In this document: positions 8,931 to 17,528 of the stretch, in pieces
Numbering within the stretch: position 1 is the first letter of the stretch
Layout of the letters: each line of letters opens with the position of its first letter
Assembly: GCF_014195445.1 (NCBI RefSeq)
Contig: NZ_JACIBT010000001.1
Location: forward strand, 1,074,165 to 1,138,164
DNA: 64,000 nt
Direction of reading: 5' to 3'
Origin: Garicola koreensis
GTDB lineage: Bacteria > Actinomycetota > Actinomycetes > Actinomycetales > Micrococcaceae
The notes under the pieces: generated by a model
What the model was told of the DNA's origin: nothing
Databases searched by the model: none
What the model saw: only the letters and a program-made list of their open reading frames with translations
Translations under genes and position numbers: made by a program

Positions 8931-8969
8931 AGCCCCGGGTGCTCTGCTCATTGCAGAGCTCCCGGGGCT
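8931..8969 (-). terminator. Intrinsic terminator after tRNA-Leu
   Basis: Near-perfect hairpin with a 9-base outer stem (AGCCCCGGG/CCCGGGGCT), a 7-base inner stem (GCTCTGC/GCAGAGC) and a TCATT loop. On the minus strand it is followed by a short T run (GGGGCTTTCT). It lies directly downstream of the minus-strand tRNA. Confidence 0.75.
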
Positions 8970-8973
8970 GCTG

Positions 8974-9057
<84 letters not shown>

Positions 9058-9184
9058 GTTCGGCTCGCCTCATCCGGTGTGCACCGGTTCCGCTGAGCCG
9101 TGGGTGCTGAAAACAGCAAGAATCATCCTAACCCCATCCCCGCAGGATGACCTAATCGCGTGGGCCGATAGACTTTACGCTGAT

Positions 9185-12100
9185 ATGTCTGCCCCACCCC
9201 GCACTGCCCAGCCCATCTCCGCTGAGGCGCTGAACTACCCCGAACAGCTTCCGGTCACCGCCGAGCGGGACACCATCTTAGAAGCCCTGAGGGAGAATCA
9301 GGTCCTCATCGTCGCCGGCGAGACCGGCTCGGGAAAGACCACCCAGCTGCCGAAGATGCTGCTGGAGCTGGGTGCCCACGGCCACGGCATGATCGGCCAC
9401 ACCCAGCCGCGCCGGATCGCAGCCCGCTCTGTGGCCGAGCGCCTGGCTGAGGAGCTGGACAGCCAGCTGGGCGAGACCATCGGCTATCAGGTGCGTTTCA
9501 CCGCAGAGGTCGGTGCGGACACGGCGGTGAAGCTGATGACCGACGGGATTCTGCTGGCCGAGCTGCAGCGCGATCCGGACCTGCGGAAGTACTCGGCGAT
9601 CATCATCGACGAGGCCCACGAGCGCAGCCTGAACATCGACGTCATTCTGGGGTACCTGAAGAACCTGCTGCCCAAGCGCCCCGACCTGAAGGTGCTGGTC
9701 ACCTCGGCGACCATCGACCCGGAGCGCTTCAGCGAACACTTTTCCGACGCCCCCATCATCGAGGTCTCCGGACGCACCTACCCGGTGGAGATCAGATACC
9801 GTCCGCTGATTGAGCCTGAGGCCCAGGAGGATCAGGAGCCGCGCGATGAGCTCGAGGCGCTGGGCGATGCCGTCTTGGAGCTGGCGGATGAGCCCGACGG
9901 CGACATCCTGATCTTCTTCCCCGGCGAGCGCGAAATCCGCGAGGCCGCCGACGCGTTGTCCGAGACCCTGGGCCGGCATCGGAAGCTGCAGGGTGCGCAG
10001 ATTCTTCCGCTGTTCGGCCGGCTCTCCGTCGCCGAGCAGCGCAGAGTCTTCACCCCCTCGGGACGACGCCGGATCGTGCTGGCCACCAATGTGGCTGAAA
10101 CGTCGCTGACCGTGCCGGGCATCAAGTACGTCATCGACACCGGGACCGCCCGCATTTCGCGCTACTCGACCCGGACCAAAGTGCAGCGCCTGCCCATCGA
10201 GCCGATCTCTCAGGCCAGCGCCAACCAGCGAGCCGGACGCTCCGGGCGCACCAGCGAGGGCATCTGCATCCGGCTCTACAGCCAAGCGGACTTCGAGTCC
10301 CGCCCGGAGTTCACCGACCCGGAGATCCTGCGGACCTCACTGGCCAGTGTGCTGCTGCAGATGTCGTCTATGGGCCTGGCCCGGAATCCGCAGCAGCTGC
10401 TGGACTTTCCGTTCATGCAGAAGCCCGACGCCAAGGCTGTCAACGACGCCGTCCGGCTGCTGGCTGAACTGGGGGCGCTTCAGAAGTCCGGGGCGATCAC
10501 CGGCATCGGACGTCGTCTGGCGCAGCTGCCGGTTGACCCGCGGCTGGGCCGGATGATGGTGGAGGCATCCCGGCGCGACTGCCTGAGCGAAGTCACTGTG
10601 CTGGCGGCGGCACTGTCCATCCAGGACGTCCGCGAGCGACCCGCCGAGCAGCGCGATGCCGCCGACGCGCTGCACGGCCGGTTCGCCGATGAGAACTCTG
10701 ACTTCTCCGCCCTGCTGAACCTGTGGCGCTACATCACCCAGCAGCAGCGCGACCTCTCCTCCAGCCAGTTCCGCAAGCTCTGCCGCAGAGAGCATCTGAA
10801 CTGGCTGCGCATCCGCGAATGGCAGGACCTGGTGACCCAGCTGGGTGACCTGGCGCAGCAGGCCAAGCTCTCCACGCGGCGCATTCGCGTGCGCGACACG
10901 GTGGAGCATGTGGGCAAGCACGACGCCGTGCACCAGTCCCTGCTGGCCGGACTGCTGAGCAACATCGGACAGTTCCAGCCGCGCACCCGCGACTATCAGG
11001 GCGCCCGGGGCACCCGGTTCCACATCTTCCCCGGCTCCGGACTGTTCAAGAAGAACCCCGACCTGGTGATGGCTGCTGAGCTGGTGGAGACCTCCCGGCT
11101 CTGGGCCCGCACAGCGGCGCGCATCGACCCGGCCTGGGCCGAAGAGCTGGGCGGGCATCTGCTCAAGCGCAGCTATTCGGACCCCTGGTGGTCCGCCAAA
11201 CAGGGCGCGGTGCTCGCCACCGAACGGGTCACCCTGTTCGGAGTGCCCATCGTCGCCGACCGCCGGGTGCTCTACGCGAAGGTGGATCCTGCCTTCGCCC
11301 GGGAGGAGTTCATCCGCCGGGCGCTGATCGACGGGGACTGGAGCACCCGCCACCACTTCGACAAGCGCAACCGGGAGCGATTCGCAGAGATCGACGAGCT
11401 GGAGGAACGGACTCGGCGCCATGACCTGCGCGCCGCCGATCACCAGCTGCTGGACTTCTTCGCCGAACGGATTCCGCAGACCATCACCGGCCAGCGCGCC
11501 TTCGACGCCTGGTGGAAGAAGCAGCGCCACGACACCCCGGAGCTGCTGGACCTGCCTGAATCGGTGGCGATGGCCCCTGAGTCGGAGCAGGTGGACCTCG
11601 ATGCCTTCCCCTCCACCATCGAGCACGAGGGTCTGGACCTGCAGCTGACCTATGCCTATGAGGCGGGGGTGACGGTGCGGGTGCCCGTGATCTTCCTCAA
11701 TCAGCTGGTGGCCCACCGGTTCGAGTGGTTCATCCCCGGCCGTCGCACCGAAATGATCACCGCCCTGATCCGTTCGATGCCCAAACCGCTGCGGAAGAAC
11801 TTCGTGCCCGCCCCCGATGTGGCCGCCCAGGCGCGTCAGGCACTGGAGGCGGAGCACCAGGTGGGGGTCGACCCGTTCCGCAGCGGCCTGGCCACAGTGC
11901 TGAGACGGCTGCGCGGCGTCGTTGTGGACCCCGAGGATCTGGACGTGGCGGCACTGCCGGAGCACCTGCGCTTCACCTTCGCCGTGGTCAGCGAGCGCGG
12001 CCGTGTGCTGGACACCAGCGCCGATCTCAGCGAACTGCAGCTGCGCTTCGCCCAGCAGAACCAGCAGGCGATCAGCCGCTCGGTGACCGCCGAGTCCGGC

Positions 12101-13045
12101 ACAGAGTCGGGCACAGAGTCGCGCACAGGGCCGGCGTCCCCCTCCACGGCTTCCTCCCCGACACCGGGCCCGGCAGCTGCTGCAGTGCCGCAGCAGCGCA
12201 GCCAGACCTCGTGGACCTTCGGCGAGATCCCCCGGCGCCTTGTCACGGAGGTCTCCGGACGCAGCGTGACCGGCTACCCGGCCCTCACCGCCGATGGAGA
12301 CGGCGTGTCCGTCACCGTGGCCGAGTCCCCGCAGACCCAGGCGCACACCCACCGGGCCGGAGTGGTGGAGCTGCTGCGTCTTGTGCTGCCCTCGCCGCAG
12401 CGCTATGTGGTCGAGCACCTGAGCAACCGTGAACGGATGGCTTTTGGCCAGTTCGGCGAGGTCGACGCGTTGGTGGCTGAGGCCACCACTGCGGTGCTGG
12501 ACCACCTGGTGCCGCAGGAGCTGCCCTTCAGCGCTGACCAGTTTGAGTCGATCGCGCGGCATGCCCGTGCTGAGCAGATCGACACGACTCTGCAGCTGAC
12601 CGATTCGCTGGCCCAGGTGCTCACGCTGAACACGCAGGTGCGGGCACGACTGGCCGCGGTGAAGTCCGCGGCGCTGCGCCCGGCGGTCTCCGATATGCAG
12701 GCCCAGATCGACCAGCTGGTCCATCCCGGCTTCGTCACCGCCACCGGGTACTCTGCGATGCGGCGGCTGCCGCGCTATCTGCAGGGCATGCTCACCCGGC
12801 TGGACCGGCTGGAGGCCGGAGGGTCGCTGGCCAAGGACACCACCGATATGCAGCAGGTCCAGCAGTTGGAGGATGAGTACGACGACGCCGTGGAGGCCAT
12901 CCCGCAGCAGCGGCGGCTCCCGGCCGGGCTGGCGGAGGTGCGGTGGATGATCGAGGAGCTGCGCATCAGCCTCTTCGCCCAACAGCTGGGCACCGCCCAG
13001 ACGGTCAGCGCCAAGCGGGTGCGTCGGGCCATCAAACAGGCCTGA
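9185..13045 (+). CDS. hrpA: ATP-dependent RNA helicase HrpA
   Basis: DEAH-box helicase of about 1,286 aa. Walker A is GETGSGKT (45-52), the DEAH box is D142-H145, SATID follows, and the C-terminal RecA half has NVAETSLTVPGIKYVIDTG and QRAGRSGR. The C-terminal half carries the winged-helix, ratchet and HrpA-specific DUF3418 regions. A low-complexity linker is coded by three 12-base repeats around 12091-12126. Longer in-frame starts run into the tRNA, so ATG at 9185 is preferred; a -10 (TAGACT, 9169-9174) sits just upstream. E. coli HrpA acts on stalled ribosomes; the same role here is inference. Confidence 0.93.
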   Translation: MSAPPRTAQPISAEALNYPEQLPVTAERDTILEALRENQVLIVAGETGSGKTTQLPKMLLELGAHGHGMIGHTQPRRIAARSVAERLAEELDSQLGETIGYQVRFTAEVGADTAVKLMTDGILLAELQRDPDLRKYSAIIIDEAHERSLNIDVILGYLKNLLPKRPDLKVLVTSATIDPERFSEHFSDAPIIEVSGRTYPVEIRYRPLIEPEAQEDQEPRDELEALGDAVLELADEPDGDILIFFPGEREIREAADALSETLGRHRKLQGAQILPLFGRLSVAEQRRVFTPSGRRRIVLATNVAETSLTVPGIKYVIDTGTARISRYSTRTKVQRLPIEPISQASANQRAGRSGRTSEGICIRLYSQADFESRPEFTDPEILRTSLASVLLQMSSMGLARNPQQLLDFPFMQKPDAKAVNDAVRLLAELGALQKSGAITGIGRRLAQLPVDPRLGRMMVEASRRDCLSEVTVLAAALSIQDVRERPAEQRDAADALHGRFADENSDFSALLNLWRYITQQQRDLSSSQFRKLCRREHLNWLRIREWQDLVTQLGDLAQQAKLSTRRIRVRDTVEHVGKHDAVHQSLLAGLLSNIGQFQPRTRDYQGARGTRFHIFPGSGLFKKNPDLVMAAELVETSRLWARTAARIDPAWAEELGGHLLKRSYSDPWWSAKQGAVLATERVTLFGVPIVADRRVLYAKVDPAFAREEFIRRALIDGDWSTRHHFDKRNRERFAEIDELEERTRRHDLRAADHQLLDFFAERIPQTITGQRAFDAWWKKQRHDTPELLDLPESVAMAPESEQVDLDAFPSTIEHEGLDLQLTYAYEAGVTVRVPVIFLNQLVAHRFEWFIPGRRTEMITALIRSMPKPLRKNFVPAPDVAAQARQALEAEHQVGVDPFRSGLATVLRRLRGVVVDPEDLDVAALPEHLRFTFAVVSERGRVLDTSADLSELQLRFAQQNQQAISRSVTAESGTESGTESRTGPASPSTASSPTPGPAAAAVPQQRSQTSWTFGEIPRRLVTEVSGRSVTGYPALTADGDGVSVTVAESPQTQAHTHRAGVVELLRLVLPSPQRYVVEHLSNRERMAFGQFGEVDALVAEATTAVLDHLVPQELPFSADQFESIARHARAEQIDTTLQLTDSLAQVLTLNTQVRARLAAVKSAALRPAVSDMQAQIDQLVHPGFVTATGYSAMRRLPRYLQGMLTRLDRLEAGGSLAKDTTDMQQVQQLEDEYDDAVEAIPQQRRLPAGLAEVRWMIEELRISLFAQQLGTAQTVSAKRVRRAIKQA

Positions 13046-13055
13046 GGCTCCGGCG

Positions 13056-13490
13056 TCAGTGCTCCTCAGCCGGCACGTGCTCGGTGTCGCCCATCAGCCG
13101 CAGCGCCACGCGCAGCTTCTCCGCCGCCTCGTCCATCTTCGCCCAGTCGGGGCTCTTCATGGCTCTGCCGAAGTCATGATCGGCCATCGAGTTGGAGGGC
13201 CACACGTGGACATGCAGGTGCGGGATCTCATAGCCGGCGATCGCCAACCCTGCCCGCACGGATCCGAATGCCTCCACCTGGGCCTTGCCGATGCGTTGAG
13301 CCACTGCGCTCAGGTGCTTGAGCTCCTGCGGGTCCGCCTCGGTCCAGCGGTCCACTTCGGTGCGCGGCACCACCAGGGTGTGGCCGTAGACCAACGGGCC
13401 GGTGGAGAGGAACGCGACACATGTCTCATCGCGCCAGATGAATCGGCCCGGAAGTTCGCCGTCGATGATTTTGGTGAACTCTGTGCTCAT
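13056..13490 (-). CDS. HIT family nucleotide-binding protein
   Basis: Histidine-triad hydrolase-type protein of 144 aa. The signature HLHVHVW is at residues 91-97, with conserved N-terminal FIWRDETCVAFLS and GHTLVVPR motifs. Family members hydrolyse AMP-lysine or diadenosine polyphosphate-like substrates; the substrate here is unknown. It converges with hrpA and is divergent from the Fur-family gene. A -10 (TAGAGT) ends 6 bases before the ATG. Confidence 0.9.
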   Translation of the reverse strand: MSTEFTKIIDGELPGRFIWRDETCVAFLSTGPLVYGHTLVVPRTEVDRWTEADPQELKHLSAVAQRIGKAQVEAFGSVRAGLAIAGYEIPHLHVHVWPSNSMADHDFGRAMKSPDWAKMDEAAEKLRVALRLMGDTEHVPAEEH

Positions 13491-13496
13491 CCTCCC

Positions 13497-13502
13497 ACTC
13501 TA
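13497..13502 (-). promoter_or_regulatory. -10 element of the HIT gene
   Basis: TAGAGT on the minus strand, 6 bases before the ATG at 13490. The divergent zur gene has its own -10 candidate TAGGCT at 13525-13530, about 10 bases before its ATG. Confidence 0.45.
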
Positions 13503-13540
13503 AACCCTGCGATGGGCGCCCTGTTAGGCTTAGCAGGCAT

Positions 13541-13957
13541 ATGAGCACCACGCCTTCCACTCCCCCGGTGAGGGGTCGCAGCACCCGCCAAAAGCGCGCA
13601 GTGTGGGCTGCCCTGAACTCGCTGGAGGATTTCGTCTCCGCTCAGGAGCTGCACCGGATCCTGACTGATCGTGGCGAGAAGGTGTCCCTGGCGACCGTCT
13701 ACCGAGTCCTGCAGACCCACCATGAGGAGGGGCTGCTCGATGCGCTGCGGCCCGACGATGGTGAGGCGATCTTCCGGATCTGCGCCGCAGAGGAGCATCA
13801 CCATCACCTGGTGTGCCGCCGCTGCGGCCTCACCGTGGAATTCGAGGCGCCGCAGCTGGAGTCCTGGGCCGCAGAACTCGCCGCAGCGCACCAGTTCACC
13901 GACGTCCAGCACACCTTAGAGATCTTCGGGCTGTGCCAGAGCTGCGCGCGGCAGTGA
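13541..13957 (+). CDS. zur: Fur-family regulator, probably zinc-sensing Zur
   Basis: Metal-dependent repressor of 138 aa. The winged-helix region (about 15-85) includes the recognition-helix segment SLATVYRVLQ. The dimerisation and metal region has EEHHHHLVCRRC and a C-terminal CQSC, giving structural zinc cysteines at 92/95 and 132/135. The Fur fold does not by itself fix the metal. The zinc importer genes start 0.9 kb downstream, behind a palindrome in the right place for a Zur operator, which supports Zur rather than Fur. Confidence 0.85.
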   Translation: MSTTPSTPPVRGRSTRQKRAVWAALNSLEDFVSAQELHRILTDRGEKVSLATVYRVLQTHHEEGLLDALRPDDGEAIFRICAAEEHHHHLVCRRCGLTVEFEAPQLESWAAELAAAHQFTDVQHTLEIFGLCQSCARQ

Positions 13958-13973
13958 CCCCGGGACCGAGGCG

Positions 13974-14690
13974 ATGACTGCACCCGGGGCGCTGCTGCTG
14001 CACGGCTTCACCTCCACCACCGCATCCATGGAACCGGTGGCCGAAGGTCTGAAGGAGGCGGGGTTCGACGTCGAGATGCCCCTGCTGCCGGGCCACGGCA
14101 GCCGGTGGGAAGACCTGGCCGCCACCCGGGCCGAGGAGATCATCGAAGCTGCCGACGCCGCCCACCGACGGCTGGCCGCACGCTGCACCACGGTGATCCC
14201 GGTGGGCCTGTCCATGGGTGGAGCCCTGGCGCTGCGCAGTGCCGCAGTGCACCGCAGCCCGTCCGCGGTGGTGATCAACCCCGGACTGCGCCTGAGCCCG
14301 GGCACTGCGGCGGGCGCGCGCCTGCTGGCCCGGCTCAAGCCCACGATCGGCTCCATCGCCGGCGACATCGCCAAGCCCGGAGTCACCGAAGAGGCCTATG
14401 CGCGCACCCCGCTGCGGGCAGTGGCTGAGCTGTCCCGAGTGTTCAGCCTCTGCCGCGGGCAGCTGCCGCAGCTGGCGGCGCAGCGGACCCAGGTGCTGCT
14501 GCTGCGTTCGGCGGTGGACCATGTGGTCGGTTCGGCCTCGGCCACCCTCCTTAAGCGTGCCCTAGGTGAGCAGGCCCAGGGTGGACAGGTGCAGGAGGTC
14601 ATTCTGCGCCGCAGCCGCCACGTGGCCACCCTGGACTACGACGCCGAACTGCTGCTGCGCCGCACCACCCAGTTTCTGCGCCGGCACTGA
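13974..14690 (+). CDS. Alpha/beta hydrolase, carboxylesterase-like
   Basis: Serine hydrolase of 238 aa resembling Est30-type carboxylesterases and monoacylglycerol lipases. It has LLHGFTST (oxyanion region), the nucleophile elbow GLSMGG near residue 80, AVDHVVGS with the acid, and a late SRHVATLD with the catalytic His. It lies 16 bases after zur in the same direction, so the two are probably co-transcribed. It may act on lipid or glycerol esters; the substrate is unknown. Confidence 0.85.
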   Translation: MTAPGALLLHGFTSTTASMEPVAEGLKEAGFDVEMPLLPGHGSRWEDLAATRAEEIIEAADAAHRRLAARCTTVIPVGLSMGGALALRSAAVHRSPSAVVINPGLRLSPGTAAGARLLARLKPTIGSIAGDIAKPGVTEEAYARTPLRAVAELSRVFSLCRGQLPQLAAQRTQVLLLRSAVDHVVGSASATLLKRALGEQAQGGQVQEVILRRSRHVATLDYDAELLLRRTTQFLRRH

Positions 14691-14757
14691 TTGTCTGCAT
14701 CAGCACTGTGTTTTTCCACCAACGCTGCGGCGGGTCCCAGTCCCGGCTCCGCACCCA

Positions 14758-14795
14758 GCAGCACCACACCCCGCAGCACCACACCCCGCAGCACC
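14758..14795 (+). repeat. 15-bp tandem repeat, 2.5 copies
   Basis: The unit GCAGCACCACACCCC occurs twice exactly (14758-14772, 14773-14787), followed by half a unit. It lies directly upstream of the zinc-transporter promoter. Role unknown. Confidence 0.8.
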
Positions 14796-14800
14796 TGACT

Positions 14801-14817
14801 TTGAGAACAGTTTGCAA
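14801..14817 (+). promoter_or_regulatory. Putative Zur operator over the znuA -35 region
   Basis: TTGAGAACAGTTTGCAA is an imperfect palindrome (12 of 16 paired positions symmetric) with the AT-rich, TGA/TCA-like arms expected of Fur/Zur sites. Its first six bases (TTGAGA) also make a -35 element 17 bases from the -10 TATGGT at 14824-14829. Binding of zinc-loaded Zur here would block RNA polymerase. Confidence 0.55.
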
Positions 14818-14823
14818 TAAGAG

Positions 14824-14829
14824 TATGGT
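14824..14829 (+). promoter_or_regulatory. -10 element of znuACB
   Basis: TATGGT, 7 bases before the ATG at 14837 and 17 bases from TTGAGA. The znuA mRNA is probably leaderless. Confidence 0.55.
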
Positions 14830-14836
14830 GTGCGGA

Positions 14837-15799
14837 ATGAACCCGCTGCGCAGCATTGCCCTGACCCTGGCCGGACTCGCCGTGCTGACGGTCAGTGCCT
14901 GCGGCGGGTCCAGCGGGGGGTCCAGCGGCGGGTCCGGCAGCTCCCCGGCAGAGGACGAGGAGGGCCAGGCTGAGCTGTCAGTGGTCACCTCGACCGACGT
15001 CTACGCGGATCTGATCTCCCAGATCGGCGGCGATGCGGTCGAGGTCCAGGCCCTGGTGACCTCCACTGCCACGGATCCGCATTCCTATGAGGCCACACCC
15101 CAGGACCGGCTGGCGGTGGAGAACGCCGATGTGATCATCGCCAATGGTGCCGGCTACGACTCCTTCATCACCCAGCTGGCCTCCGCGGCGGAGAAGGAGG
15201 ATGCCGTCCACCAGGTCGCCGAGGGCTCTGCCGAGCACGACCATGACCACAGCCACGACCACGAGGACGGGGACTCCTACCAGAACGAGCACCTCTGGTA
15301 CGACCTTGCCCGTATGGAGCAGTTCGTCCTCGAGGTTGCCGAGCACCTGGGGCAGCTGGCCCCGCAGCACGCCGAGCTCTACGCCGAGGGAGCCGAAGAA
15401 CTGGCGGAGCAGATCGGCGCCCTGGATGAGCGCAGCCAGCAGCTGCAGGCCTCCGGGCACAGCTATCTGGCCACTGAGGCCGTCTCCGGCTACCTGTTGG
15501 AGCACGCGGGGTTCGACAACCGCACCGACCCTGCCTTCCTCAGCGCAGTCGAGCACGGCGACGACGTCTCCCCCAGGCTCTACCGAGACGCTCTGCAGCG
15601 CAGTGAGGAGGTCGACCTGCTCTCCTACAACGCCCAGACAGAGACCCAGCAGGCCTCCCGCATTCGCGACGCCGCCCAGGAAGCCTCGGCGGTGGTCGTG
15701 GAGTTCACCGAAACCATCCCGGAGGACAGCGCCGGCTACCTCGAGTGGATGGAGTCCAACATCGACACCCTCGAGGCCGCCCTGCAGGAGGCCCAGTGA
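14837..15799 (+). CDS. znuA: Zinc ABC transporter substrate-binding lipoprotein
   Basis: Captures zinc outside the membrane and delivers it to ZnuB. The 320-aa precursor has a lipoprotein signal peptide with lipobox VSAC (acylated Cys22) and a Gly/Ser linker. It belongs to the cluster A-I metal-binding family. A His/Asp-rich loop (about 133-145: EHDHDHSHDHED) is a hallmark of zinc-specific members. The ATG start follows the signal-peptide logic and the -10 position; upstream in-frame sequence would be non-coding repeat. The stop overlaps the GTG of znuC. Confidence 0.93.
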   Translation: MNPLRSIALTLAGLAVLTVSACGGSSGGSSGGSGSSPAEDEEGQAELSVVTSTDVYADLISQIGGDAVEVQALVTSTATDPHSYEATPQDRLAVENADVIIANGAGYDSFITQLASAAEKEDAVHQVAEGSAEHDHDHSHDHEDGDSYQNEHLWYDLARMEQFVLEVAEHLGQLAPQHAELYAEGAEELAEQIGALDERSQQLQASGHSYLATEAVSGYLLEHAGFDNRTDPAFLSAVEHGDDVSPRLYRDALQRSEEVDLLSYNAQTETQQASRIRDAAQEASAVVVEFTETIPEDSAGYLEWMESNIDTLEAALQEAQ

Positions 15800-16647
15800 C
15801 CTCCGCCGAAGCACAGTCCTCCCCGGAACTGCCCTCACCCCAAGAGCCGGCGCTGCAGCTGCACGAAGCCGGAGTCCGCTTCGGCGACCGCACCCTGTGG
15901 GAGCAGGTGAACCTCTCCCTGGCGGCCGGGGAATTTCTGGCGGTGCTGGGCCCCAACGGCTCAGGGAAGTCCACCTTCCTCAAGACGCTGCTGGGCATGC
16001 AGCGGCTCTCCGCCGGCACCGCCCAGGTGCTGGGCGCCCCGGTGCGCCGGGGCAGCAGCCGGGTCGGCTACATCCCCCAGCACCACACACTGGATCCGCA
16101 GACTCCGCTGCGCGCCCGCGACCTGGTGGCACTGGGGCTGGAAGGCCACCGCTACGGACTGCCCTGGGCCTCGCGAGCCACCCGCACGCGGGTACAGAAC
16201 CTGCTCGACGACGTCGGGGCCGGAAGCTACGCCGACCGTCCGGTCGGCCTGCTCTCCGGAGGGGAGCAGCAGCGGCTGCGGGCGGCCCAGGCCTTGGCCG
16301 ACGACCCTGCGCTGCTGCTCTGCGATGAGCCGCTGCACTCCCTGGATCTGCACCATCAGCAGGCCATCACGGAGCTGATCCGCCGCCAGGCGGTGGAGCG
16401 CGCAGCCGCAGTGGTGTTCGTCACCCATGAGATCAACCCGGTCATCGAGCACGTCGACCGGGTCCTGTACTTCGCCCGCGGCCAGCACCGGCTGGGCACA
16501 GTGGCCGAGGTGATGCGCTCCTGCGTGCTCTCCGAGCTCTACCAGGCTCCGGTGGAGGTCATTGAGCACCGGGGGCGCATCGTGGTCTTCGCCGAACATC
16601 TGGAGGGCTATCACGACCACGATCCGGCGACGGAGGATCAGCTGTGA
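15796..16647 (+). CDS. znuC: Zinc ABC transporter ATPase
   Basis: ATP-hydrolysing subunit of the importer, 283 aa. Walker A GPNGSGKST is at 52-60, LSGGEQQR at about 152, and Walker B LLLCDEP precedes HSLDLHHQ. The GTG start overlaps the znuA stop (GTGA), pointing to translational coupling. An upstream in-frame ATG would lie well inside znuA and is not needed. Confidence 0.93.
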   Translation: MTSAEAQSSPELPSPQEPALQLHEAGVRFGDRTLWEQVNLSLAAGEFLAVLGPNGSGKSTFLKTLLGMQRLSAGTAQVLGAPVRRGSSRVGYIPQHHTLDPQTPLRARDLVALGLEGHRYGLPWASRATRTRVQNLLDDVGAGSYADRPVGLLSGGEQQRLRAAQALADDPALLLCDEPLHSLDLHHQQAITELIRRQAVERAAAVVFVTHEINPVIEHVDRVLYFARGQHRLGTVAEVMRSCVLSELYQAPVEVIEHRGRIVVFAEHLEGYHDHDPATEDQL

Positions 16648-17528
16648 TCGAACAGTTCACCTCTTCCTTCAGCACCGAAGACTATTGGGAGCTCTTCTGG
16701 CTGGTGCGCAACTCCGTCATCACCGCGGCCGTGCTGGGGCTGATGGGCGGGGTCATCGGCATCTTCATCATGCTGCGCCGCTCCAGCCTGGTGGTCCACG
16801 GCATCGCCGAGATCTCCTTCGCAGGCGCCGCGCTGGCGCTGCTGGCCGGGGTCGACGTCGTCGCCGGTTCGGCCGTGGGTGCGGTGGCCGCTGCTGTGCT
16901 GATCGGGATTCTGAGTCTGCGCGACCGCGACACCTCAGCAGTGACCGCGGTGCTGATGCCCTTCGGCCTGGGCCTGGGGATTCTGTTCCTGCACCTGTAT
17001 CAGGGCCGCAGCGCGAACCGGTTCGGTCTGCTGACCGGCCAGGTCGTCGGCGTCGACGACCTGCAGACCCGCACCCTGGTCACCTCGGCGGTGCTGATCA
17101 GCATCGTGCTGGTGCTGATCTGGCGTCCGCTGATGTTCGTCTCGGTGGACCCGCAGCTGGCAGCGGCGCGCGGGGTCAGCGTCGGGGTGCTGTCCATGGG
17201 GTTCATGGTGCTGCTGGGCCTGGCGGTGGCGATGAGCGTCCAGGTGGTCGGTGCCCTGCTGGTGCTCTCGCTGCTGGTGGTGCCCTCGGCGGCCGCGCTG
17301 CGGGTCAGCAGTCGGCCGCTGACTGTGGTGCTGCTCTCCAGCGGCATCGCCGTGGTCTCCGCAGTGGGCGGGATCATGATCGCCATCACCGGCACCGTGC
17401 CGATCAGCCCCTACATCACCACGCTGAGTTTCCTGTTCTACGTGGGGTGTCTGCTCATCGGTCGCCGCAGACGCGCGACCTCTGTGGCCCGGCAGACTGA
17501 GCGGAGTCTGTCTAAGCCGAGTCAGTGA
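16644..17528 (+). CDS. znuB: Zinc ABC transporter permease
   Basis: Membrane subunit of the ABC-3 family, 294 aa with about eight hydrophobic helices. It starts with GTG in a 4-base overlap with the znuC stop. Its 3' end overlaps that of the convergent CBS-domain gene by 17 bases. With znuA and znuC it forms a complete zinc importer, presumably expressed when zinc is scarce. Confidence 0.93.
   Translation: MIEQFTSSFSTEDYWELFWLVRNSVITAAVLGLMGGVIGIFIMLRRSSLVVHGIAEISFAGAALALLAGVDVVAGSAVGAVAAAVLIGILSLRDRDTSAVTAVLMPFGLGLGILFLHLYQGRSANRFGLLTGQVVGVDDLQTRTLVTSAVLISIVLVLIWRPLMFVSVDPQLAAARGVSVGVLSMGFMVLLGLAVAMSVQVVGALLVLSLLVVPSAAALRVSSRPLTVVLLSSGIAVVSAVGGIMIAITGTVPISPYITTLSFLFYVGCLLIGRRRRATSVARQTERSLSKPSQ

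Noticed and set aside
10337..12982. Very long open frame (881 codons) on the minus strand opposite hrpA
   Set aside because: It is the codon-phase shadow of hrpA in GC-rich DNA: low-complexity translation rich in Arg, Gly, His and Gln, no known domain and no promoter.
14758..14795. Short tandem repeat considered as a CRISPR remnant
   Set aside because: The repeats are adjacent with no spacers and there are no cas genes. The same applies to the array at 60735-60790.
14708..14836. 43-residue N-terminal extension of ZnuA
   Set aside because: It would read the tandem repeat and Zur operator as protein and hide the signal peptide.
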